Counted from the first letter of the stretch, positions 1 through 6,412 are shown. The stretch is DNA of 10,340 nt from an uncultured Eubacteriales bacterium (GCA_934401725.1 CAKRSS010000065.1:1-10340); one strand, 5' to 3'. The notes: generated by a model from the sequence alone, not told the origin. Numbers and translations: made by a program.

Positions 1-102
1 GCAGAAAAGAACAGTTAAAACTCGTCCCGCCGACGTTCGGCGAGTACACTTCTCCACCGTCGGTGGCCTCCACGGCGAGAGCCCGCCAAGGCCAAAGAAC
101 TT
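1..102 (-). repeat. Left arm of inverted dispersed repeat
   Basis: Read on the minus strand, this non-coding stretch matches the right end of the window. A 23-base block (80-102) is identical to 10231-10253. A 10-base block (43-52) is identical to 10281-10290. The blocks lie the same 50 bases apart in both copies, so the two are colinear inverted copies. The copy also holds small hairpins, CGCCG/CGGCG at 28-42 and CCACC/GGTGG at 54-66, and probably continues beyond base 1, since the first bases resemble the hairpin arm at the right end. It most likely belongs to a dispersed intergenic repeat family; no gene is seen here. Confidence 0.75.
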
Positions 103-174
103 TTTTAACAGCGCATAGGCATATGCAATACGCCACACCCCGGCGCGCCACCGGGTGAAGGCCCCTCTTTCATC

Positions 175-212
175 AAAAAGCAGTCCCCGCAGGCCTCACC
201 TGCGGGAACCGC
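175..212 (-). terminator. Intrinsic terminator of the GntR/ABC operon
   Basis: On the minus strand a 14-base-pair stem (199-212 with 180-193, including two G-U pairs) closes a five-base loop and is followed at once by five T residues (175-179). It lies about 60 bases past the permease stop codon and fits a Rho-independent terminator for the operon. Confidence 0.8.
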
Positions 213-240
213 AAAATAAATATAACCAATCAGCGTACAA

Positions 241-274
241 CTAATTGCTGCCAACGAAGTGCGGCAGCAATTAG
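241..274 (-). other. Perfect hairpin over the permease stop codon
   Basis: Twelve-base perfect arms (241-252 and 263-274) flank a ten-base loop. The stop codon of the permease lies inside the upstream arm as transcribed. There is no T-run after it, so it is not a classical terminator by itself. It may protect the 3' end of the mRNA or act together with the terminator at 175-212. Confidence 0.6.
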
Positions 275-1998
275 CCCACGCCACGCAGATCATCCATTGA
301 TGCCCTGAACTTCAACAGACACCTGTAACTCCTCGGCGTCAGTTCTTCCGAGATGTTGAAATAAACGTCCTGATCCTTGAGCGGGTAGGGCCACGACTGC
401 CTGGGGGCAAAGCGTATGCAGATCGTGCCGTAGATTTTTGAGGAATTCAGCTCGCGACGCTCGTCGGGGGGCAGCGCGTTGTATTCCTCGATGAAGGTGC
501 TGAGCAGCGCGTCGACAGGCTCGCGCATCTGCGGAAAATTCCGGGTTGGATAGGGCGCGATGATGGTGTAACCGTCCTCCGAAGGGTAGCGCAGCGAGCC
601 TACGTATGAGCAATATTCGGGCTCGAGTCGCATGGTGTCGGACTTTGAGGCGCAGTAGCTTTGTATGCGGTCGAGCAGAATGTCGGTCGTGTGGATTTTG
701 CGCATAATGCGCTGCCCGTCGGTGGTCGTGATCTCCACCGTGGATATTCCGCTGCTGTAATAGGAATCTGTCCACGACGCGCCGGATTTTACGTACGATT
801 TTATGACCAGAGACTTGATTTCCTCGTCATATATCGGCGTCTCGGCGATGTGAAAGTAGAGCACGGCGTTTTTGTCCGAGCAATCGCAGGCTATGCGGAC
901 GTGATCTATCTCGTCGGCGCTCTGTGGCGTAGCGTTTATCACGCCGTTTGACGTTAGCATGACTCCGCCCCAGAACAGCAGTACGATGGCGGGCAGCAAC
1001 CATACGAACTTGGTTGCGGCGAGCATGCTGCGAATTTTTTTGGTTGTGAGAAGCTCGTAGAGGTAGTAAATAACCAGCGCCGTCACGGAAAGGACGACTA
1101 TGAGCGACACTGAGGTGCTTGTGGCGTTGATGAAGCCCAGGTAGACGATAACCAGAAGCAGCGGCAGCGTGAACGCGGTACGGTAAATGACCTGGAGCAG
1201 GCGGTTTGGCGCGGGTACTCCGGCGACCTCACTGCGGCGCAGCCGGAACAGCACGCCGCCGAGCACGATAAAGGCCAGCGACAGCACCGTCGAATATACA
1301 ATCGGAACCACGTCGAAGCCCCGTATCATTGCGAACGGCTCGAACAGTCCGAACGACAGATACCCGAGCGTTTTCTCCGGAATGTAGAGTGCCGTTGCGC
1401 GCTCGGTCAGGCATTTGACGAACATCCACACTGTGAATTTCGGCACGAGCATGACGGCCACGTAAAGCGCGGCTGCGGACACGCCGATGCCGGTCGCCGA
1501 CAGCGCGGCGGGGACAAAGGCGGCGGTGGTCAGCGTCGCGACGCCGAACAGCAGTATCGTCCGCCCGACCGTTGCCCACGACAGCGTGACGGCCGACCCG
1601 ACTGCGAGCCAGAGCCCGCCGCAGACGGCGACCGTGACAAGCAGTATTCCCCAGATCCACGTCATGGCAGCAGCCAAAAAGCTGACGTACAGCGTTGTGC
1701 GCCGATAGGGAAGCGAGTGGTAGAAGTCCGAGTCGCGGCGGTTGGTCAGGAAAGAGAACATCGAGGCCATGATGCAGGGCGCGAGCAGGATAAGTCCCCA
1801 CAAAAACGGGGCGTAGACCTCGGACGAGATGGAGAATGAGTCGGTGTAATCAAGTATATCCGAATATTTCGGTCGTATCATCTGGATTATCGGGAATACC
1901 GCCGAGCCGACGACCGTCACGATAGCGGAGAACAGTCCCGCCACCTTCACGCGGCGCAGGCCGACGCGGTAGAGACCCATATCGAACAGCTTAGTCAT
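271..1998 (-). CDS. ABC transporter permease with large C-terminal soluble domain
   Basis: This is the membrane subunit of an ABC transporter, 575 residues. I see about nine hydrophobic segments (roughly residues 20-41, 62-82, 104-130, 145-167, 171-187, 232-252, 274-291, 297-315, 331-349), then about 225 polar residues with no membrane span. A motif with RRDSDFYHSLPYRR near 87-100, between segments 2 and 3, is typical of Firmicutes permeases paired with GntR/YtrA-type operons. With a cytoplasmic N-terminus and nine spans, the C-terminal part would lie outside the cell; this is inferred. The ATG at 1998 is preceded by AAGGAGG at good spacing and overlaps the end of the ATPase gene by eight bases, so the two are translationally coupled. 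The substrate is unknown; export or detoxification at the envelope is the family-level guess. Confidence 0.85.
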   Translation of the reverse strand: MTKLFDMGLYRVGLRRVKVAGLFSAIVTVVGSAVFPIIQMIRPKYSDILDYTDSFSISSEVYAPFLWGLILLAPCIMASMFSFLTNRRDSDFYHSLPYRRTTLYVSFLAAAMTWIWGILLVTVAVCGGLWLAVGSAVTLSWATVGRTILLFGVATLTTAAFVPAALSATGIGVSAAALYVAVMLVPKFTVWMFVKCLTERATALYIPEKTLGYLSFGLFEPFAMIRGFDVVPIVYSTVLSLAFIVLGGVLFRLRRSEVAGVPAPNRLLQVIYRTAFTLPLLLVIVYLGFINATSTSVSLIVVLSVTALVIYYLYELLTTKKIRSMLAATKFVWLLPAIVLLFWGGVMLTSNGVINATPQSADEIDHVRIACDCSDKNAVLYFHIAETPIYDEEIKSLVIKSYVKSGASWTDSYYSSGISTVEITTTDGQRIMRKIHTTDILLDRIQSYCASKSDTMRLEPEYCSYVGSLRYPSEDGYTIIAPYPTRNFPQMREPVDALLSTFIEEYNALPPDERRELNSSKIYGTICIRFAPRQSWPYPLKDQDVYFNISEELTPRSYRCLLKFRASMDDLRGVG

Positions 1999-2923
1999 GG
2001 TGCACCTCCTTGTGTTCGCCGTATTCGTGGAGGCCGTCCGAATAGCCGAGCGCGTCGAGCTCGTATATAAAGACCTCCTCGAGGCTCAGCGGTAGTATGT
2101 CCAGTATGGCCGGGGCAGGGGAGCGCGACGCGAGCTCGTGCCGCAGCGCCTCGCAGTCGCCGCGCGCTATCAGCGTTGCGACCGAGCCGGACTGGCGGTA
2201 GGACAGCATATCGATTCCCTCAAACAGCGCGCGGTCAAACGGCTCTGTGTAGCCGAGCTGAACCTTGAAAAGCGACGTTTTGAGGTTCTGAATATCGCGC
2301 TCGAAGACGAGTCCGCCATGGTGCAGCAGCGCCAGCTGGTCGCAGGTATCCTCGAGCTCGCGGAGCGAGTGCGACGCAAGTATCGCCGTGGCGCGACGGC
2401 TGACGATGTCGTCGTATATGATATTGCGGACGGTGTTGCGCTTTATTGGGTCGAGGCCGTCGAAGGTTTCGTCGAGGAACAGGTATTGCGGACGCGCCGA
2501 GAGCGCCAGAATGATAGCGGCCTGTCGCTTCATGCCCTTGGAAAATGTATTTATATTTGCGTTCATGTCGAGCTCGAACATCCCGGCGAGCTCGCAGAGG
2601 TGGGGCATATCGAAGTCAGGGTAGAGCAGCTTCCACATGCGTCCCATATCGCGCAGGCGCGACTGCGGCGCGAAGAACAGCTCGTCGGGGACGAAGACTG
2701 TTTTTCCCTTGACGGTCGGGTTTTCGTATATTTCCTCGCCGTCGATGGTGGCGCGGCCTGCGCTCGGGTGGTAGATGCCCGAGAGTATGCGCAGAAGTGT
2801 GGATTTGCCCGCGCCGTTGCTGCCGACGAGTCCGTAGACGCAGCCTTCCGGGATGGTCACGGAAAGCTGTTTCAGCGCGCAGAACGTTCCGAAGCGCATA
2901 TCGACGTTTTCAGTTCGTATCAT
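1991..2923 (-). CDS. ABC transporter ATP-binding protein (YtrB-like)
   Basis: This is the cytoplasmic ATPase that would drive the adjacent permease, 310 residues. Visible motifs are Walker A GSNGAGKST (34-42), a signature region FSKGMKRQ (127-134) in place of LSGGQ, Walker B YLFLDET (147-153), D-loop GLDP (156-159) and switch histidine H185 in ASHS. Where the Q-loop glutamine is expected the sequence reads FVPDEL (77-82), a variant seen in this exporter subfamily. About 90 residues follow the nucleotide-binding domain, ending in the LSLEEVF motif common in multidrug-type ABC ATPases. The ATG at 2923 has GGAGG eight bases upstream. It overlaps the GntR gene by 14 bases and the permease gene by eight, so all three are one operon. 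Partner and role follow from context; the substrate cannot be read. Confidence 0.92.
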   Translation of the reverse strand: MIRTENVDMRFGTFCALKQLSVTIPEGCVYGLVGSNGAGKSTLLRILSGIYHPSAGRATIDGEEIYENPTVKGKTVFVPDELFFAPQSRLRDMGRMWKLLYPDFDMPHLCELAGMFELDMNANINTFSKGMKRQAAIILALSARPQYLFLDETFDGLDPIKRNTVRNIIYDDIVSRRATAILASHSLRELEDTCDQLALLHHGGLVFERDIQNLKTSLFKVQLGYTEPFDRALFEGIDMLSYRQSGSVATLIARGDCEALRHELASRSPAPAILDILPLSLEEVFIYELDALGYSDGLHEYGEHKEVHHD

Positions 2924-3296
2924 TATCGTTACCTCCTGTCGGAATATCGGTTACGGCCGCGACAATGTCGGCCTGCGGCACGCCGGCCTCGCGCAGCTCT
3001 TTTGCGAGCGCCGACAGCTCGAGCAGCCGTGCGCAGTAGCCGTGCAGTATTTTCTCCCGCGCGTCTCTTGCGACGAACGCGCCTCTTGCGGCGACGGTCA
3101 CGATATAGCCGCGGCGGTCGAGCTCGTTATAGGCGCGCTGAACCGTATTCGGGTTGATGCCGAGCGTCGCCGACAGCTCACGAACCGACGGCAGCTGTGT
3201 CTCCTCGGCGAGCACCCCGGCGCTGATCTCGCGGCAGATGCTGTTTATTATCTGCTCATAAATCGGAGTCCTGGACATCTTATCCAGTGTGAGCAC
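2910..3296 (-). CDS. GntR-family repressor, YtrA subfamily
   Basis: This is a short one-domain transcription factor (128 residues from this start). The N-terminal winged helix-turn-helix is clear: PIYEQIINSICREI, then LPSVRELSATLGINPNTVQRAYNELDRRGYI, which is the GntR signature. About 50 residues of helical dimerisation region follow and there is no large effector domain, as expected for YtrA-type regulators that control a following ABC transporter. I chose the GTG at 3296 because AAAGGAG (3305-3311) lies eight bases upstream. A GTG at 3305 gives three more residues but overlaps that ribosome binding site, and an ATG seven codons further in is also possible. The promoter and an inverted-repeat operator lie just upstream, so it probably represses its own operon. 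Inducers of relatives are often cell-wall antibiotics; this is not shown here. Confidence 0.9.
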   Translation of the reverse strand: MLTLDKMSRTPIYEQIINSICREISAGVLAEETQLPSVRELSATLGINPNTVQRAYNELDRRGYIVTVAARGAFVARDAREKILHGYCARLLELSALAKELREAGVPQADIVAAVTDIPTGGNDNDTN

Positions 3297-3317
3297 TACG
3301 GTCACTCCTTTCGTGTC

Positions 3318-3344
3318 AACTGTATTATCTGTTGTAGTACAGTT
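3318..3344. promoter_or_regulatory. Probable GntR (YtrA-type) operator
   Basis: An inverted repeat with ten-base arms (3318-3327 and 3335-3344, nine of ten paired) lies just downstream of the -10 box, over the predicted start site. Its core is ACTGTA, 13 bases, TACAGT. From memory, the Bacillus subtilis YtrA operator is AGTGTA-N13-TACACT, the same geometry with changed bases. The position would block the promoter, so autorepression is the simplest reading. Confidence 0.72.
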
Positions 3345-3346
3345 CG

Positions 3347-3375
3347 ATTATACCACACCGCACGGGAGATGTCAA
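3347..3375 (-). promoter_or_regulatory. SigA-type promoter of the GntR/ABC operon
   Basis: On the minus strand TTGACA (3370-3375) and TATAAT (3347-3352) are separated by exactly 17 bases, and TG lies close upstream of the -10 box. Transcription should start near 3340, about 45 bases before the repressor start codon. Confidence 0.88.
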
Positions 3376-3394
3376 GGGGGAAAAATAAAAAAGC

Positions 3395-3503
3395 GTTTCG
3401 TCGCCTGCGGAGTGCGACTAACGCTGGGGGAGTGTTTCGCCGCCTGCGGGCGGCGACCAACGCTGGGGGAGTGTTTCGCCGCCTGCGGGCGGCGACCAAC
3501 GCC
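3395..3503. repeat. 39-base tandem repeat, 2.8 copies
   Basis: Units run 3395-3433, 3434-3472 and 3473-3503 (partial). Units 2 and 3 are identical over their shared length; unit 1 differs at a few bases. Units 2 and 3 each contain an eight-base hairpin (TCGCCGCC, loop TGCG, GGCGGCGA) that is degraded in unit 1. The third unit runs into another hairpin, CCAACGCC/GGCGTTGG at 3496-3515. The length is a multiple of three, so frames stay open through it on both strands, but nothing else supports translation. Confidence 0.85.
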
Positions 3504-3522
3504 ACACGGCGTTGGATCCGTG

Positions 3523-3558
3523 CCGCCTTTGAAAAGGCGGGCGAAACTTTCAAAAAGG
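3523..3558 (-). repeat. Inverted relative of the 4243/4357 repeat element
   Basis: Bases 3544-3558 are the exact reverse complement of 4359-4373. The adjoining hairpin CCGCCTTT/AAAGGCGG (3523-3540, two-base loop) takes the place of the long hairpin in the other copies. It appears to be a shortened, inverted third member of the same family. Confidence 0.6.
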
Positions 3559-3617
3559 ACGGGTTAAGGTCTGCGAACGGACAGGACGTATGGTTTTAGG
3601 CGTTTAAGCGCATGCGT

Positions 3618-3676
3618 TGCGGCATCACGTTATAGATGAGCACCGCCCTGCTTCGCGTCCGGTGCCCATTCGGAAC
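3618..3676 (+). repeat. Outer inverted repeat, left arm
   Basis: Bases 3618-3658 match the reverse complement of 4144-4184 at 38 of 41 positions. Bases 3654-3676 match the reverse complement of 4059-4081 at 22 of 23. The left arm is compact; the right arm carries 67 extra bases between the two blocks. Confidence 0.8.
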
Positions 3677-3790
3677 GGGGGTGGAACCGTTCGTCCGCTG
3701 CGTTATAGTTCAGCGGCAAAACGCTTCGCTGTTGCCGTCCTGACGGGAAGAGTAACTTCATTGCTCAAAGCGAGCTTCACCATAAACCCC

Positions 3791-3845
3791 GCCTCCCTCC
3801 GGGAGGGAGGTGGCACGCGAAGCGTGACGGAAGGAGAATGCGGAA
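3791..3845 (+). repeat. Inner inverted repeat, left arm with two hairpins
   Basis: This arm holds a CCTCCC/GGGAGG palindrome (3792-3810) and a CACGC/GCGTG hairpin (3814-3826). Its reverse complement aligns with 3894-3950, with the same order of hairpins and with paired changes in the stems. Confidence 0.7.
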
Positions 3846-3893
3846 CTATGGGTTTGTGTTAGCCACATCGCCGCAAGCCCTCCCATCCCTTCA

Positions 3894-3950
3894 TTCCGCA
3901 CTCTCCCCCAGTCACGGCAAGCCGTGACGGCTCCCTCCGGGAGGGAGCCG
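3894..3950 (-). repeat. Inner inverted repeat, right arm with two hairpins
   Basis: This arm holds GTCACGGC/GCCGTGAC (3911-3928) and a GGCTCCC/GGGAGCC palindrome (3929-3949), mirroring 3791-3845 in inverted order. The stems are longer than in the left arm and differ by compensating bases. Confidence 0.7.
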
Positions 3951-4005
3951 CAGGTTTGGTGCGGGATGGAGTGCACGGTATGGACTTTTTGTACCAATAA
4001 AAAAC

Positions 4006-4024
4006 GGGCGACCGATGGTCGCCC
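4006..4024. repeat. GGGCGACC hairpin element
   Basis: An eight-base perfect stem (4006-4013 and 4017-4024) has a three-base loop, with A-rich sequence before it and CTACGG after it. I recall very similar short elements between genes of many gut Firmicutes; this is from memory, not a search. Confidence 0.6.
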
Positions 4025-4058
4025 CTACGGCGTATGGTGGAACTTGTTACTTATCCCG

Positions 4059-4184
4059 GTTCCGAATGGGCACCGGATGCGAGGCGGCAAAAGTCTCTTT
4101 CAGGCCGTCGTGGCGGGGTATCTTTTATGCGATAGCGCACCGCACGCGAAGCAGGGCGGTGCTGGTCTACAACGTGATGCCGCA
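4059..4184 (-). repeat. Outer inverted repeat, right arm with 67-base insertion
   Basis: The blocks 4059-4081 and 4144-4184 pair with the left arm at 3618-3676. The intervening segment is bounded by related 12-base sequences (4070-4081 and 4137-4148, ten of twelve identical). The left arm has only one such sequence, so the two arms differ by a clean 67-base insertion or deletion. Confidence 0.75.
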
Positions 4185-4242
4185 CCGCCCGCACTTAAAC
4201 GCCCCAAACCGTCCGCCACGGCGTCCCACAGACTTCGACTCG

Positions 4243-4356
4243 CCCCTTTTTGGAAGTTTTGCGGGGTCTCGGGGGCTTTTTCAAAAGCCGCCCGAGCGGG
4301 GTTCGGGGCTGGCCCCGAGAACAATCGGTTCCTGCTCTCCTCATCCCGTCCACCTG
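4243..4356 (+). repeat. 114-base direct repeat, copy 1
   Basis: The unit starts CCCCTTTTTG and has a long hairpin (4268-4296, 13 pairs with one bulged G at 4290, loop TC), then a short hairpin TCGGGGC/GCCCCGA (4303-4318), then CAATCGGTT. Copy 2 has the same order and spacing. Confidence 0.8.
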
Positions 4357-4449
4357 CCCCTTTTTGAAAGTTTTTGCGGGTTCTTAGGGAGCTTTTTTCA
4401 AAAAGCTCCCTAAGCAGGGTTCGGGGCAGCGCCCCGAGAGCAATCGGTT
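4357..4449 (+). repeat. 114-base direct repeat, copy 2
   Basis: Same plan as copy 1: a perfect 15-pair hairpin with two-base loop (4383-4414), then TCGGGGC/GCCCCGA (4421-4437), then CAATCGGTT. Weaker similarity goes on to about 4470. It lies 36 bases past the stop codon of the GDPD gene and could fold at the end of that mRNA, but on that strand it has no T-run after the stem. Confidence 0.8.
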
Positions 4450-4485
4450 TTCGCTTGCTCTATTCCATACACCCGTCCCAGAGAC

Positions 4486-6390
4486 TCAATTATAATTCTC
4501 CGCGATGTACTGGCAGAGGCGCAGACCCTTGTTGACGAGGATGACGTTTATGCCGGAGTCACAGAGGAGCTTGTAGTAGTCGTCGGTTTCGTACTTGGAG
4601 CTGTTGCCGTGAGCGTCGATGTAGCAGCGCGCCTTGCCGCGCAGGCTGGCAAGCGTGGATTTGGCGGACGCGAGGTAGTCCTCGGGCGTTGTCTTGGAGA
4701 AGTCGCAGTCGGTGAAGCGGACACAGTAGTCGAGCCCGTTTGCCTTAATTGTTGCGAGCGCACTGGCGGCAGAGCCGTCGCCGTGCATACCGACAAAGCT
4801 GAAGGACGAGCGCCCGATGGCGGCCGTCATCTGCTTTTTGTAGTTCTTGACGAGCAGGTAGTTCGATGAGGTGTAGGCGCTGTGCCAGGTGAAAATCACG
4901 GTCGTGTAGGCCTTGTACTTCACGATGAGCGGCCATATGTCGTCGGCGTAGCTCCACTGGTCGAGCTTGTCGAGACGCACCATTATGCGCTCGGAGCACA
5001 CCTTCATGACCTCGTCAAGCGTCGGAATTTTGTAGGTGGTGAGCCTGGCCGAGTCGCCGCCGGTGCCCTCCTTGAGCGAGAGCTGACGCAGCTGCGCAAA
5101 CGTCCACTCGGAGATCTGCATGGAGGTCGGGAAGCCGTTTTTGCCGGCAAATTCGGAGGCGTTTGTCATGCGGGTCAGCGTCTCGTCGTGCATGAGGACG
5201 AGCACGCCGTCCTTGGTGCGGCGCGGGTCGATCTCGACCATGTCCGCGCCCATGCGAATGGCGCTGATGATGCCCTCAATCGAGTTTTCGGGGTAGTAAA
5301 CCATGTCACCGCGGTGCAGGCAGGACATCAGCCGCCCGGAGGGGTCTGACATGGCGGTGACCTTCTTGTCAAAGTCAAGCATCCAGTCGGGCGTGTCGAA
5401 GAGAATGTCCCAGTGCATGGCGAGCCTCGAGATGTCGTTGATGTAGACGTCGCGGTCGGGCAGCGTGTAGCTGTATGTCAGTGCCGACGCGTCGAGGTCG
5501 CCGGACGACGCGACGATGAGGTTAAGCAGATAGCGACATCCGGAGCCGAGCGCCCAGTCCGAGCCGCCGCCGATGAGAATGCTGCCGTCCTTGACTGTCA
5601 GCGAGAAGTCGTCCGCGCCGTAGCCTGTGCCGACGCCGCGCCGCGTGCTCCCGATGACTATCTCTGGTCCCACCGCGTCAGCAGTGTCGGTGCCGGTCGC
5701 CATAACCGCGCCCGAGTAGTTGCCGATTGCGTCGGCAACGGTGAGCGCCATGGACTTATAGGCGTTTTTGTAGACGATTTTGTAGTCTGATATCGGGCGT
5801 CCGAGCAGCTTCAGCCCCTCGGCGGCGTAGCTACCCTGCTCAACGTAGGACAGTGTTGAGGGGAGCGACAGGGAAGAGCTGCCGAGGTAGTTCGCGATGA
5901 AATATTCGACTGCCTCGACTGTCTTCTGGTCGTTGTGACCCGCGATCACGACGCGGGTGCCGCTGACGCATATGATAAAATCGTTGTACCTGACCGACGC
6001 GAGCGCCGCTATGCTCTCGTCACGGTTGGTGCTGCCGACAAGTATCTCGAACTGATATCGGTCGGCCGGGTTTGCGTCGCGCGACTCAAAGTCGGTGACG
6101 ATGGACATGTCCCCGAGACCGTACTTCTCAATAATCGCCGTGCGGAGGGACTTCGCCGCATCCGTCACCTGCGTCGTGCTGTTGTCGGAGCGGACGACCT
6201 TGTATTTTGTCGCGCCGCCCTCGACGATTTTAAGCTCGCCCGCCGGAGTGTCCGGCGTCGGCGTCGTTTCGCCGGAAGGGGTGCTTGAGTCTGTCGTCGT
6301 CCCGTCCTGTGACGTGCCGCCGGGGTTGCAGGCCATGAGGCAGGGCAGCAGCATCAGCAAAATGAGGATGAGAGCAAGAATTCTTTTCAT
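4486..6390 (-). CDS. Lipoprotein with C-terminal glycerophosphodiester phosphodiesterase domain
   Basis: This is a surface lipoprotein of 634 residues. The signal peptide ends in a lipobox LMAC with lipid-accepting Cys21, followed by a Thr/Ser/Pro linker to about 50. Residues 52-171 and 195-293 look like two copies of one alpha/beta module. Each has a V-G-S-T strand (EILVGST 115-121, EIVIGST 243-249) and a closing 'I-G/A-G...' strand-helix (147-170, 270-293), resembling the non-catalytic N-terminal domains of GH67/GH20-type enzymes. The C-terminal part from about 354 is GDPD: HRG (359-361), PENS (367-370), E386 and D388 in VEIDPRRTKDG, and H401 in MHDETL. Family members hydrolyse glycerophosphodiesters to glycerol-3-phosphate and an alcohol; teichoic acid or lipid headgroups are possible substrates. 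The start is the ATG with AAGGAG upstream; an 11-residue extension to 6423 lacks a signal peptide start. A hairpin separates it from the upstream lipoprotein gene. Confidence 0.88.
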   Translation of the reverse strand: MKRILALILILLMLLPCLMACNPGGTSQDGTTTDSSTPSGETTPTPDTPAGELKIVEGGATKYKVVRSDNSTTQVTDAAKSLRTAIIEKYGLGDMSIVTDFESRDANPADRYQFEILVGSTNRDESIAALASVRYNDFIICVSGTRVVIAGHNDQKTVEAVEYFIANYLGSSSLSLPSTLSYVEQGSYAAEGLKLLGRPISDYKIVYKNAYKSMALTVADAIGNYSGAVMATGTDTADAVGPEIVIGSTRRGVGTGYGADDFSLTVKDGSILIGGGSDWALGSGCRYLLNLIVASSGDLDASALTYSYTLPDRDVYINDISRLAMHWDILFDTPDWMLDFDKKVTAMSDPSGRLMSCLHRGDMVYYPENSIEGIISAIRMGADMVEIDPRRTKDGVLVLMHDETLTRMTNASEFAGKNGFPTSMQISEWTFAQLRQLSLKEGTGGDSARLTTYKIPTLDEVMKVCSERIMVRLDKLDQWSYADDIWPLIVKYKAYTTVIFTWHSAYTSSNYLLVKNYKKQMTAAIGRSSFSFVGMHGDGSAASALATIKANGLDYCVRFTDCDFSKTTPEDYLASAKSTLASLRGKARCYIDAHGNSSKYETDDYYKLLCDSGINVILVNKGLRLCQYIAENYN

Positions 6391-6412
6391 GTTAAATCTC
6401 CTTAAATACTGC

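Larger units (their letters stand above)
3376..4485. other. 1.1 kb gene-free repeat mosaic
   Basis: No reading frame here shows a recognisable domain or a convincing ribosome binding site; the open frames run through repeats on both strands. The region holds a 39-base tandem repeat, two nested inverted-repeat pairs, a short GGGCGACC hairpin and a 114-base direct duplication, all listed separately. It lies between the GntR operon promoter and the 3' end of the GDPD gene. It looks like accumulated non-coding repeat elements; any of the hairpins could end or stabilise transcripts from the GDPD gene. Confidence 0.7.

Noticed and set aside
105..293. Minus-strand 62-codon frame after the permease gene
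   Set aside because: It spans the stop-codon hairpin and the operon terminator and begins inside the permease gene.
1229..1801. Minus-strand 190-codon frame within the permease gene
   Set aside because: It is an out-of-frame shadow rich in Arg/Ala/His inside a membrane protein gene with clear hydrophobic pattern.
2138..3157. Open frame of 339 codons on the plus strand
   Set aside because: It lies antisense to the clear ABC ATPase and GntR genes, is low in motif content and rich in Arg/Ala, and is a shadow of high-GC coding sequence.
3395..3515. Regular GC-rich repeats suggestive of a CRISPR array
   Set aside because: The units are directly adjacent with no unique spacers, and no cas gene is present.
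3302..3553. Minus-strand 83-codon open frame with Arg-rich repeats upstream of the GntR gene
   Set aside because: It reads through the 39-base array and the consensus promoter and operator, so translation there is implausible.
2853..3599. Plus-strand open frame with 13-residue protein repeats
   Set aside because: It overlaps the GntR gene antisense and its repeats come from the 39-base non-coding array; no ribosome binding site or domain is seen.
3924..4413. Overlapping plus-strand frames of 147 and 132 codons
   Set aside because: They run through the inverted repeats and the 114-base element, with no ribosome binding site and no recognisable domain.
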